DNA of 43,512 nucleotides from an uncultured Saprospiraceae bacterium. GTDB lineage: Bacteria > Bacteroidota > Bacteroidia > Chitinophagales > Saprospiraceae. The stretch spans positions 1-43,512 of the forward strand of contig CALLXF010000039.1 in assembly GCA_938015805.1 (NCBI GenBank), read 5' to 3'. Of the stretch, positions 16,003 through 24,132 are shown piece after piece. Below the pieces are notes generated by a model that searched no databases, was not told where the DNA came from, and saw only the letters and a list, made by a program, of their open reading frames with translations. A program made the position numbers and the translations under genes. The number at the start of each line of letters is the position of its first letter. The stretch's first letter is position 1.

Positions 16003-18432
16003 ATGAAGAAAGTCTTTACACAAAAGATTGTCTTAACTGCCCTACTGGCTGTTTGTGGATTATTTCTGCAAGCTCAGGTGGTTAACACATTAACAGTTAC
16101 CTCACCTGCATCACTTGCAGGAGATTACCCAGTAAATATTGCACCTTATGGTCAGCAACTAACAGGATCTTTTACAGGAACTGCAACTTTTGCAGATGAC
16201 GGAGTAGCTCCTAACACAGATGCTTGTGATGGTGATATTACTAACGTTACTGGAAAAATTGCATTTATCGACAGAGGTACTTGTGAATTTGGTGCTAAAT
16301 CTTTAGCTGGTGAAAACGCTGGAGCTGTAGCAGTAGTAATTTGTAATAACGATGCAACTACACCTGATTTAATCCCTGCATTAGCAGCAGGAGCGGTGGG
16401 AGATATGGTAAATATACCTACTGTAGCCATGTCATACAATAACTGTCAAACGCTAAGAGCGATCGCAGAAGGTGGTGACATAGAAGTAGACATTAACTAT
16501 GTATGTCTTCCTCCTAGTTATGGACCAGAAGTAATATGGGGTCAGGTAACAGGACAAGGAGATTTTGCTGGAGGTCTTAATGACTGGACAGTTGTAAACG
16601 GTGCTGACTCTAGCTGGTACTACGAGCCTACAGGTTATGCTGGTGGAGCTTTTACTAACGACTTTATCAATTCGCCTACAGTTTGTAATGGTGCAATGGT
16701 ATTTTCTTCTGACCTTTTAGATAACGCTGGAACATTTCCTGGATCTACGGGTTCAGGTGCTGGTGGATGTGCTGCTCCTTGTACAGGATCACTAATTTCT
16801 CCAACTATCGACTTAACACAATTTTCTGATCTTGATGCATTGTTCTTACAGTTCCATCAGAGATTTAGACATTTTGCACAAACTTCTTCTTCTTTACTTT
16901 TAAGTAAAAACGGTGGAGTTACATGGCCTGATACATTTGTACTTAATGGAGATGCAGTTGTAAATGCTGCTTCTATCGATGAAGTATCTACTATTCCTTT
17001 ATTTGGATACGAAGATGCAAACTCTATTACAATGAGATTTGAGCATGTAGGTAACTACTATTTCTGGTCAATAGATGATGTTAGAATTTCTAATTTACCA
17101 TCTTTTGTGGATGTACAACTTAACTCTAACTGGTATGCTGCTCCTACACAATGGAGAACTCCAGCTGATCAGATTACTGAGCAACCTTTTATAACGGATA
17201 TGTTTAACAATGGTAACCTTACAGCTGATGATCTATCAGTTACTGTAGACGTTACTGACGCAGCGGGAACTTCTGTATTTACTACTACCCAGACTTACCC
17301 AGCTTTACCAGGATTTGAATTAAATGAAAATACTGTTTTTGATGAAGTAATGAATTTATCTTCTCTACCTCCAGGTGATTATAACGGTACTTATACTGTA
17401 AATGCTATATCTGGTGGTGTTACTGATAATAATGCAGATAATAATACCATCGGATTTTCTTTTGTAGTAACAGATGATGTTTACTCTAATGCTCCTAATG
17501 CTATGGATGTGGCAGATCTAAGTTTATTTGCTATGGAGCCTAACACTGATGGATCTATATTTGCAAATGGAGCAAGTCAGGAAGCTATTTTCTGGTCTTC
17601 TGGATCTTGTTACAGAGTAAGAAATGGTGAAGGCATGACCGTAAAGAATGTGAGATTTGGTGTAACTGAAGAAGAGCAAGTTGCTTCTGGATTTATACAT
17701 ATCCAATTATATGAAGTAAGTGATGCTGATTTAAGTCAAGGTTTAGCTCCAGACGAAAGAGTATTAGTAGGTGCTACTAGTGTAGTAATCGATACTGTTA
17801 TGGATAAATCCCTTATTGATGTTCAGATTTTTAAAGCTGATGAAACTGGTACATTTGCAGGAGAAGAAGTAGAATTAAAAGACAACACATCTTATATGCT
17901 TACTTTCTTAACGCAGCCACTAGCTGGAGACCAGATAGATTTACTATCTTATCCTTCTAGTTCTACAACTGCAGCAACAGGTAGAAACTGGTACCACTTC
18001 CCAGCACAGAATGCTTTTATAGCATCTGGAAATCCTAGACCGATCGGAACATTCTTTGAGCCGTTAATCGATGGAACTCCTGCTGATTTTGCTTCTACGA
18101 CTATTGATTTCTATGCAATTAACACTTTGTATAACGAAATGACAATAGGAATGGAATCAGGTGTAAATGATTTTAACGGAGATATCTCTTTATCTGTTTA
18201 TCCTAACCCGACATCTAACTTTGCAAACATTGCATTAAACTTAGATAATACATCTGATGTACAAGTTGAGGTTTTTGATGTACAAGGAAGAAGAGTTCTA
18301 GATAAAACATGGACTGGTTTACAGCAAGAAACGATTGTAATGAATGTGCAGTCATTAACTACTGGAACATACAGCATGAAAATAAAAACTGACGATGGTT
18401 TTGTAACTAAGCCATTAGTAATAACTAAATAA
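16003..18432 (+). CDS. Secreted PA-domain protein with T9SS sorting domain
   Basis: An 809-residue extracellular protein. I start at the ATG at 16003, which begins a clean signal peptide (MKKVFTQKIVLTALLAVCGLFLQAQ); an upstream TTG adds 11 basic residues. Residues ~30-165 form a protease-associated (PA) domain: GKIAFIDRGTCEFGAK, AGAVAVVICNND, IPTVAMS. A jelly-roll-like region follows (LSPTIDLTQFSDLDALFLQF near 260, then FWSIDDVRIS). The C-terminal ~80 residues are a T9SS type A sorting domain (SVYPNPTSNFANI, VEVFDVQGRRVLDK). I see no peptidase catalytic motif, so it may be an adhesion or substrate-binding protein, not a protease. Codon use is strongly biased toward TCT, GGA, GTA and AAC, suggesting high expression. 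It stands alone and ends at a strong terminator. Confidence 0.8.
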   Translation: MKKVFTQKIVLTALLAVCGLFLQAQVVNTLTVTSPASLAGDYPVNIAPYGQQLTGSFTGTATFADDGVAPNTDACDGDITNVTGKIAFIDRGTCEFGAKSLAGENAGAVAVVICNNDATTPDLIPALAAGAVGDMVNIPTVAMSYNNCQTLRAIAEGGDIEVDINYVCLPPSYGPEVIWGQVTGQGDFAGGLNDWTVVNGADSSWYYEPTGYAGGAFTNDFINSPTVCNGAMVFSSDLLDNAGTFPGSTGSGAGGCAAPCTGSLISPTIDLTQFSDLDALFLQFHQRFRHFAQTSSSLLLSKNGGVTWPDTFVLNGDAVVNAASIDEVSTIPLFGYEDANSITMRFEHVGNYYFWSIDDVRISNLPSFVDVQLNSNWYAAPTQWRTPADQITEQPFITDMFNNGNLTADDLSVTVDVTDAAGTSVFTTTQTYPALPGFELNENTVFDEVMNLSSLPPGDYNGTYTVNAISGGVTDNNADNNTIGFSFVVTDDVYSNAPNAMDVADLSLFAMEPNTDGSIFANGASQEAIFWSSGSCYRVRNGEGMTVKNVRFGVTEEEQVASGFIHIQLYEVSDADLSQGLAPDERVLVGATSVVIDTVMDKSLIDVQIFKADETGTFAGEEVELKDNTSYMLTFLTQPLAGDQIDLLSYPSSSTTAATGRNWYHFPAQNAFIASGNPRPIGTFFEPLIDGTPADFASTTIDFYAINTLYNEMTIGMESGVNDFNGDISLSVYPNPTSNFANIALNLDNTSDVQVEVFDVQGRRVLDKTWTGLQQETIVMNVQSLTTGTYSMKIKTDDGFVTKPLVITK

Positions 18433-18454
18433 ATCTCTTCGTGAGATAAGTTTT

Positions 18455-18490
18455 AATGCCATTCGTCTATTAGACGGATGGCATTTTTTT
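18455..18490 (+). terminator. Strong Rho-independent terminator of the PA-domain gene
   Basis: A 15-bp stem starting AATGCCATTCGTCTA and returning as TAGACGGATGGCATT has one G-T wobble and a tiny loop, and runs into eight T residues. The 230 bases after it, up to the DUF721 stop, hold only a 7-bp hairpin (18586-18603) and no gene. Confidence 0.9.
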
Positions 18491-18722
18491 TACCCTTTTT
18501 TATGCACAACTGACCCTATTAGAGGTGGAAATGATAACGTAAAGCTTATAGCTAGTTAGAGGCAAACCAAATGAAATGGACTAACAACTACTTAGCAGTA
18601 GTTATAATAAGATCGTATCGATTTTTACTCCTGTCATATTAACTCACAAAAGAAAAATTAGAGAAGATAATTATAAATCTATTGATGTACTATTCTAATA
18701 TCGGAATGATAAGTAGCATTGG

Positions 18723-19016
18723 TTAAGCTATGTAAATCTTACGGATTAAATCTTCCTTGAGATACTCATTAAGAATATCGAGCATTTTATCCTTACCTAA
18801 CATCAACTCATTTTTGAGTGGTGCGGAGTTTATATAGATATGTAGTACCCCTTTAGAGTAACGTAACTCCCTTGTATAAGAATTAACAAGATCGCTCATT
18901 TCGGTTTTCCAATACGTCTTAATTTTCTCCAAAATATATTTATCAGAAAGCCTCTTACTCCCAGACAAATACTTTGTCAATACCTTACCTATATGTTCGT
19001 CTCCGTATTTTTTCAT
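18723..19016 (-). CDS. DUF721 family protein
   Basis: A 97-residue small protein of the DUF721 family (DciA-like fold in some members). Signs are the C-terminal block KGVLHIYINSAPLKNELMLGKDKMLDILNEYL and a VLTKYLSGSKRL-like N-terminus. It begins directly after the recF stop (TAA then ATG, no gap), a pairing common in Bacteroidota. Related DciA proteins load the replicative helicase, so a replication/repair role is plausible but inferred. Confidence 0.82.
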   Translation of the reverse strand: MKKYGDEHIGKVLTKYLSGSKRLSDKYILEKIKTYWKTEMSDLVNSYTRELRYSKGVLHIYINSAPLKNELMLGKDKMLDILNEYLKEDLIRKIYIA

Positions 19017-20141
19017 TTAATTAATAGTATCATTTATTATCTCCCCTCGCTCAATGTTCATAATGGCAAAGTCTAATTCTAGATCATCAAAAATTTGTTG
19101 TACTCTACTCATAGACGTATCTGTTAAAAAAATCTGACCATAATCCGACTCACTGATAATATCTATAAGAGATTTTACCCTAGCCTCATCTAATTTATCA
19201 AAAATATCATCGAGCAGTAAGATGGGCTTTTTTCCCGTCTTATTTTTAATAAAATGATATTGAGCTAGTTTTAAGGAAAACACAAAACTCTTAAGCTGTC
19301 CCTGCGAAGCGAAAGTCTTTAATTTTTTATCATTTATATAGAATGCAATGTCATCTTTATGAATTCCTGCCGCAGACCTTCTCAGTATCCGATCTTTCTC
19401 TATACTTTCCGATAACAGTTCGTTCCAGCCCTTTTGTTCCAGAGCACTGGAGTATTTTAATAAGCATCGTTCTGCCTTTCCACTCACTCGCTGATAAATA
19501 TCTTGAAAAATAGGGATAAGTAAATCTACTTCCTCCTTTCTTCTTTTATAGATATAATTAGCGGGTTCTTTCATTTTATCATTGAGGATATCTAGCAGTT
19601 TTTGATCCCATGCCTGCCTATCCGCAAACTGTTTAAGTAATGCATTACGCTGGGCAAGTACTCTATTATAGGTAATCAGATGATGGAGATACTCTTTGTC
19701 AAACTGTATTAAAGTACTGTCTAAGAACTTCCTTCTAAACTCACTGGTATCCAATAGGTTATACACATCCCCTGGTGCGATAATTACCACCGGCATAAAT
19801 CCGACATGTTCTGATAATTTAGAGTACTTCTTGTTGTTATAATGAATCTCCTTTGATTTAGAAGGGATTACTTTTACTATAACTTCATGATTTGATTGTT
19901 CTTGGTCATCGATAATATTGGCTTTAAGCCGAATAAAATCCTGCTCAAAACAAACAACATTTTTATCGCTAGTGGTAAAATAGCTTTTACCCATACAGAG
20001 ATAATATACGGCATCGAGTAAGTTAGTTTTACCCATACCATTTAAACCTATAAATGCGTTGAACTTTTGATTAAGTTGTACATTTAATTGCTTGTAATTC
20101 TTAAAATTGACAAGTTTAATATGTTGTATAATATAGGTCAC
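19017..20141 (-). CDS. recF: DNA replication and repair protein RecF
   Basis: A 374-residue SMC-like ATPase that helps load RecA at single-strand gaps. It shows Walker A GLNGMGKT (32-39), the LVNFKNYK N-terminus, the signature region LKSFVFSLKLAQ with FASQGQ before it, and Walker B PILLLDDIFDKLDE near 305. The length is normal for RecF. Translation starts at GTG 20141, with no in-frame ATG nearby. DUF721 follows without a gap. It diverges from pdhA. Confidence 0.95.
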   Translation of the reverse strand: MTYIIQHIKLVNFKNYKQLNVQLNQKFNAFIGLNGMGKTNLLDAVYYLCMGKSYFTTSDKNVVCFEQDFIRLKANIIDDQEQSNHEVIVKVIPSKSKEIHYNNKKYSKLSEHVGFMPVVIIAPGDVYNLLDTSEFRRKFLDSTLIQFDKEYLHHLITYNRVLAQRNALLKQFADRQAWDQKLLDILNDKMKEPANYIYKRRKEEVDLLIPIFQDIYQRVSGKAERCLLKYSSALEQKGWNELLSESIEKDRILRRSAAGIHKDDIAFYINDKKLKTFASQGQLKSFVFSLKLAQYHFIKNKTGKKPILLLDDIFDKLDEARVKSLIDIISESDYGQIFLTDTSMSRVQQIFDDLELDFAIMNIERGEIINDTIN

Positions 20142-20173
20142 GGAGAATTAGCTCTTTTTTCGCATATTTGCAT

Positions 20174-20181
20174 CAAACATA
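20174..20181 (-). promoter_or_regulatory. -7 element of the recF operon
   Basis: Reads TATGTTTG on the minus strand, an exact TAnnTTTG match, about 33 bases before the recF GTG. A weaker opposite-strand match, CATATTTG (20163-20170), lies 3 bases away and may serve pdhA. Confidence 0.45.
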
Positions 20182-20208
20182 AGCTAAGTATAAATAAAAC
20201 AATCATTT

Positions 20209-21234
20209 ATGACTCAAGTTTTAGAGAAGAAATCAAAGAAGACAACTAAACCAAAGTATAGTAAAAAACAATACTTGGATTGGTATAAGATGATGGTGAG
20301 AATCAGGAAGTTTGAAGAGAAAACTTTATACTGTTACAGTCTCCAGAAGATCAGAGGATTTTGTCATGTATATATAGGTCAGGAAGCTATTGCTGCTGGT
20401 TTAACTTCAGGAATTACCGCTGATGATAAACTCGTTACAGCATACAGACAGCACGGAATCGCTCTAGCAAGAGGAATGGATTCTAATTCTTGTATGGCAG
20501 AGCTATTTGGAAAAGTAACGGGATGTGTAAAAGGAAAAGGTGGATCGATGCACTTCTTTTCAAAGGAGCATAACTATTTTGGTGGAAATGGAATAGTAGG
20601 AGCACAAATTCCTATCGGTACAGGAATCGCTTTTGCAGAGAAATACAGAGGTTCAAAAAATTTATGTGTTACCATGTTTGGTGATGGTGCTGCTAGACAG
20701 GGAGCATTATACGAGTCCTTTAATATGGCTATGACTTGGAAAATTCCTGTGTTATATATTGTAGAAAATAATGGATATGCAATGGGAACGTCCGTATCTA
20801 GAACCAGTAATGTAAAAGATATCCATACAGTGGGTGAAGCTTTTGACATGCCGAGTGAAGCAGTAGACGGAATGAGTCCAGAAGCGGTTCATGAAGCTTT
20901 ACAAAGAGCTGCTAAACACATCAGAGCAGGTAAAGGGCCTTACTTTTTAGAGATAAAAACTTATCGCTATAAAGGGCATTCTGTATCAGATCCTGGCAAA
21001 TATCGAACTAAGGATGAGCTTAATGATTATAAAGAAAAGGATCCTATAAAAATTACAGAGAAGAAGATCCTTGAGTACAAATACGCAACAAAAAAAGAAA
21101 TAGAAAAGATAAACGATACCATAGATAAGGAAATGGAAGCTGCCGTAAAATTTGCGGACGAATCAGAATATCCTTTAGGTTCGGAATTGTACGATGATAA
21201 CTATGTACAAGAAAATTATCCATTCTTAACTTAG
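20209..21234 (+). CDS. pdhA: Pyruvate dehydrogenase E1 component, alpha subunit
   Basis: The alpha subunit of the thiamine-diphosphate-dependent E1 (alpha2beta2), which decarboxylates pyruvate for acetyl-CoA formation. Visible are MVRIRKFEEK, GFCHVYIGQEA, TAYRQHG, GKGGSMHFF and the ThDP/Mg motif GDGAARQGALYESFNMA...ENNGYAMGTS. The phosphorylation-loop-like YRYKGHSVSDPGKYR is also present. The length (341) fits. Beta subunit and E2 genes are not adjacent; in many Bacteroidota they lie elsewhere. The short Lys-rich N-terminus is unremarkable. Confidence 0.93.
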   Translation: MTQVLEKKSKKTTKPKYSKKQYLDWYKMMVRIRKFEEKTLYCYSLQKIRGFCHVYIGQEAIAAGLTSGITADDKLVTAYRQHGIALARGMDSNSCMAELFGKVTGCVKGKGGSMHFFSKEHNYFGGNGIVGAQIPIGTGIAFAEKYRGSKNLCVTMFGDGAARQGALYESFNMAMTWKIPVLYIVENNGYAMGTSVSRTSNVKDIHTVGEAFDMPSEAVDGMSPEAVHEALQRAAKHIRAGKGPYFLEIKTYRYKGHSVSDPGKYRTKDELNDYKEKDPIKITEKKILEYKYATKKEIEKINDTIDKEMEAAVKFADESEYPLGSELYDDNYVQENYPFLT

Positions 21235-21314
21235 GAGCTTGCAATCGTCAGAAAGGGCTTGTAATACAGATTAGCCTTTTTTCTAACATAAGTTAAATTA
21301 ACGCAAAGTATTAT

Positions 21315-21322
21315 TACCTTTG
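21315..21322 (+). promoter_or_regulatory. -7 element of the membrane TPR gene
   Basis: TACCTTTG is an exact TAnnTTTG match 26 bases before the ATG at 21349. Confidence 0.6.
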
Positions 21323-21348
21323 CAGAAAATTTGAAATAGGCTAATATA

Positions 21349-22044
21349 ATGGCAAAACGAAGAACTAAAATTCCAAGGAAACAAAATAAGTCAATCGGAG
21401 ACGAGACTTTAGTAGACCTTGTAGAAGCAAGAGATTCAGCATCTGGTTTTTTTGAAAAAAATCAGAAGACAGTTGTGGCAGTAGCAGGTGCAGTAGCATT
21501 ACTGTTTGTAGGATATTTATTATATAAATTTTTCTATAACGAACCTCGGTCTGTAGCGGCAAAGGAAATGATATACAAAGCAGAACAACAATTTATGCGT
21601 GATTCATTTGCTTTAGCATTAGAAAACCCAGGTGGTGATTTTGAGGGATTCTTAGATATTATTGATAATTATAACGGAACCCCTACTGCTAACCTTGCAA
21701 AGTATTACGCGGGTATTTCTTATCTAAATCTAGGTAATTACGATTCTGCCATAGAATACTTAGAAAATTACACTGCCTCTGGAAATATTACTCCTACCAT
21801 GAAATATGGTGCTATGGGAGATGCATATTCTGAGAAGCAAGAATTTGATAACGCTTTAGCTAATTATAAAAAAGCAGCTTATGGTGATGAAAACGAATTA
21901 TTATCTCCGTACTATCTAATGAAGTATGGATTGTTATGTCAGAAGCAAGGAGATAATGATGCAGCACAAAAAGCGTTTAATACTATAAAAGAAAAATACC
22001 CTACTTCTAAAGAAGGATTAGGTATAGATAAATACCTACAATAA
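21349..22044 (+). CDS. Membrane-anchored tetratricopeptide-repeat protein (YfgM-like)
   Basis: A 231-residue protein with a basic cytoplasmic N-terminus (MAKRRTKIPRKQNK), one transmembrane segment near residues 41-62 (VVAVAGAVALLFVGYLLYKFF) and a periplasmic TPR region. Repeat pairs are recognisable, for example AKYYAGISYLNLGNYDSAIEYL and YGAMGDAYSEKQEFDNALANY. The layout resembles YfgM, an inner-membrane chaperone-network component. It is monocistronic between its own promoter and a terminator. Exact function is unproven. Confidence 0.78.
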   Translation: MAKRRTKIPRKQNKSIGDETLVDLVEARDSASGFFEKNQKTVVAVAGAVALLFVGYLLYKFFYNEPRSVAAKEMIYKAEQQFMRDSFALALENPGGDFEGFLDIIDNYNGTPTANLAKYYAGISYLNLGNYDSAIEYLENYTASGNITPTMKYGAMGDAYSEKQEFDNALANYKKAAYGDENELLSPYYLMKYGLLCQKQGDNDAAQKAFNTIKEKYPTSKEGLGIDKYLQ

Positions 22045-22073
22045 AATTTAAACCGGATTAATCCAATTGAAAG

Positions 22074-22112
22074 AGCTAAGCATGTTAATTTCGTGCTTAG
22101 CTTTATTTTTTT
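22074..22112 (+). terminator. Rho-independent terminator after the TPR gene
   Basis: AGCTAAGCA (22074-22082) pairs perfectly with TGCTTAGCT (22094-22102), followed by TTATTTTTTT. Confidence 0.88.
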
Positions 22113-22134
22113 AAAGTAGATTTTAAACTAGATT

Positions 22135-22644
22135 ATGGCTATTAAAAAGAAAGATCTTTCTGCTCATGATGAGATCAAACTGGATCATCCATCAGAAATA
22201 AAAATCAGCATCGTCGTGTCAGAGTGGAATCCTAAGATTACCAATGCTCTTAAAAAAGCAGCGATCAAAACTTTAAAAGACAGAGGTATCTCTAAATCTA
22301 ATATTTCTGAAATTAGTGTTCCTGGAACATTTGAGCTTCCTCTAGGTGCAAAAATAGCCAATAGCAATAATCAGCCGCATGCAATCATCTGCTTGGGCTG
22401 TGTCATAAAAGGAGAAACAGATCACGACAAATATATAAATCAGTCAGTAGCTTCAGCAATCCAGATGCTTAATCTATCACTAGATAAGCCTGTGATATTT
22501 GGAGTTTTGACACCTAACAGTATGGATCAGGCAAAAGACCGAGCCGGAGGAACCCACGGTAATAAAGGAGTAGAAGCGGCCTATACCGCTCTGAAAATGA
22601 TACAAATCCATAAGCCCATTACTAAAAAGAAAATCGGATACTAA
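22135..22644 (+). CDS. ribH: 6,7-dimethyl-8-ribityllumazine synthase
   Basis: It condenses 5-amino-6-ribitylaminouracil with dihydroxybutanone phosphate, the penultimate step of riboflavin synthesis. Recognisable blocks: VVSEWNPKIT, VPGTFELPLGAK, CLGCVIKGETDHDKYI (substrate and phosphate binding), FGVLTPNSMDQAKDR and KGVEAAYTAL. At 169 residues it is slightly longer than typical because of N- and C-terminal lysine-rich extensions. No FMN riboswitch is seen upstream. Its stop overlaps the next start by one base (TAATG). Confidence 0.95.
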   Translation: MAIKKKDLSAHDEIKLDHPSEIKISIVVSEWNPKITNALKKAAIKTLKDRGISKSNISEISVPGTFELPLGAKIANSNNQPHAIICLGCVIKGETDHDKYINQSVASAIQMLNLSLDKPVIFGVLTPNSMDQAKDRAGGTHGNKGVEAAYTALKMIQIHKPITKKKIGY

Positions 22645-23507
22645 TGGTAAAACTGGTCCCTATACATACAGGTAATTTTAAATTAGACGGCGGTGCTATG
22701 TTTGGTGTAGTTCCTAAGAGTATGTGGAAAAAGATCAATGCTCCCGATGATAATAACATGTGTACATGGGCCATGAGATGCCTACTAGTAGACGAAGGAG
22801 ATCGTAAAATTCTCATCGACACTGGTATGGGAAATAAGATTTCTGACAAAATGAAATCTCATTTTTATCCTCACGGAGATACCGACCTAAACCAGTCCTT
22901 AGGTGCAGCTGGATACCGGCCTGAAGATATTACGGATGTTCTTCTGACTCATTTTCATTTTGATCATGTGGGTGGTGCTTTGGATTTTGATCAAGATAAA
23001 AATATCATACCCGCATTTCCTAACGCTACCTACTGGACTAATGACGCACACTATAAATGGGCGATAGAACCTAATCCCAGGGAAAGAGCTTCTTTTTTGA
23101 AAGAAAATTTTGTTCCTTTAAAAGATAGAGGTATTCTAAAAATGTTAGATGTAGAGGAGAATATACAGTTTAGCCCATCCATCCGATTACATTTTATGTA
23201 CGGTCATACCGAGGCTATGATGATTCCTATTATTACAGATTCGGAGGGAAAGCAAATTGCGTTTTGTGCAGATCTTTTACCTTCAGCCGGTCACATCGGC
23301 AAACCCTATGTCATGAGTTACGACATACGTCCTTTACAAACCATGAAAGAGAAGGCGATCTTTTTTGACTATCTATATGAAGAGAACATATCTTGCTTCC
23401 TAGAGCATGATAAAGATTACGAGTGCCTTAGTCTAACTAAAGACGAGAGAGGTCGATATAAAGCCACAAACCTCGGCTCTCTTAGTCAGTGGTCTACCCT
23501 TTCTTGA
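22644..23507 (+). CDS. Metallo-beta-lactamase-fold hydrolase
   Basis: A 287-residue MBL-fold metal hydrolase. The metal site is THFHFDHVGG (H103, H105, D107, H108), with further ligands in YGHTEAMM and FCADLLPSAGH and a late His in FLEHD. The N-terminal IDTGMGNK strand is typical of the family. It resembles the lactonase/YtnP-like group, but substrate cannot be told from sequence. No signal peptide, so cytoplasmic. It overlaps ribH by one base and the SpoU gene follows after 12 bases, suggesting one transcript with no obvious metabolic theme. Confidence 0.85.
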   Translation: MVKLVPIHTGNFKLDGGAMFGVVPKSMWKKINAPDDNNMCTWAMRCLLVDEGDRKILIDTGMGNKISDKMKSHFYPHGDTDLNQSLGAAGYRPEDITDVLLTHFHFDHVGGALDFDQDKNIIPAFPNATYWTNDAHYKWAIEPNPRERASFLKENFVPLKDRGILKMLDVEENIQFSPSIRLHFMYGHTEAMMIPIITDSEGKQIAFCADLLPSAGHIGKPYVMSYDIRPLQTMKEKAIFFDYLYEENISCFLEHDKDYECLSLTKDERGRYKATNLGSLSQWSTLS

Positions 23508-23519
23508 TACGTGTAGATT

Positions 23520-24035
23520 ATGAAATCCTTAAATTACGAAGAAGTAACATCGGCTATCTCCAAAGATAAATCTCATAGTTTAGAGATTTCTATTTTACTC
23601 GATAGACCTCAGAGTGATATGAACATCGGACACATTTTTAGACTATCAGATGCGGCAGAAATTAAGCATGTATATCTCTTAAATCCCTCTAAACATATCA
23701 ACTGGCAAAAAATAGAAAAATTATCCCGTAAAAATTCGCGACACATTCCATATTCTATTCTAGAATCCGTAAATGAAGTCCCATTAAAATCCTCAATGAT
23801 TGCTTTAGAATGGACAGACAAAAGTCAGTCTATACTACACTCTTCCATATCAGAAAGACGATTTACCCTGGTTGTCGGAAACGAAAAAAACGGGATACAA
23901 GATTCCTTACTCGCTATATGTAAACAAAGCATCCACTTACCGATGTACGGAAAACATAGTAGTATGAATATGGCCATGGCAACCAGTATAGCTGTTTACC
24001 AATGTATCGCAAAAGATATTAGTACGACTTTCTAA
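23520..24035 (+). CDS. SpoU/TrmH-family RNA methyltransferase
   Basis: A small (171-residue) SPOUT methyltransferase predicted to 2'-O-methylate tRNA or rRNA using S-adenosylmethionine. The three family motifs are visible: NIGHIFRLSDA near residue 37 (motif 1), VVGNEKNGI near 118 (motif 2) and LPMYGKHSSMNMAMATSIAVY near 139 (motif 3, forming the knot). Motif 3 has SSMNMAMA in place of the commoner SLNVSVA. Whether it targets a tRNA, as TrmH does, cannot be decided. Confidence 0.85.
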   Translation: MKSLNYEEVTSAISKDKSHSLEISILLDRPQSDMNIGHIFRLSDAAEIKHVYLLNPSKHINWQKIEKLSRKNSRHIPYSILESVNEVPLKSSMIALEWTDKSQSILHSSISERRFTLVVGNEKNGIQDSLLAICKQSIHLPMYGKHSSMNMAMATSIAVYQCIAKDISTTF

Positions 24036-24132
24036 AGCTAAGCAGATCTATCTTAGAGGAGATTGCCTACTCAATTAAAGTAAGACTCACTAAAATAAAT
24101 AACTATATCCGCATCACTAAAACCTGAACTTA

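Noticed and set aside
18586-18603. Hairpin AACTACT-TAGC-AGTAGTT downstream of the PA-domain terminator
   Set aside because: Only 7 bp, no T-run on either strand and over 100 bases from the DUF721 stop; probably chance.
22113-22134. FMN riboswitch before ribH
   Set aside because: Only about 20 bases separate the terminator from the ribH ATG, too short for the aptamer.
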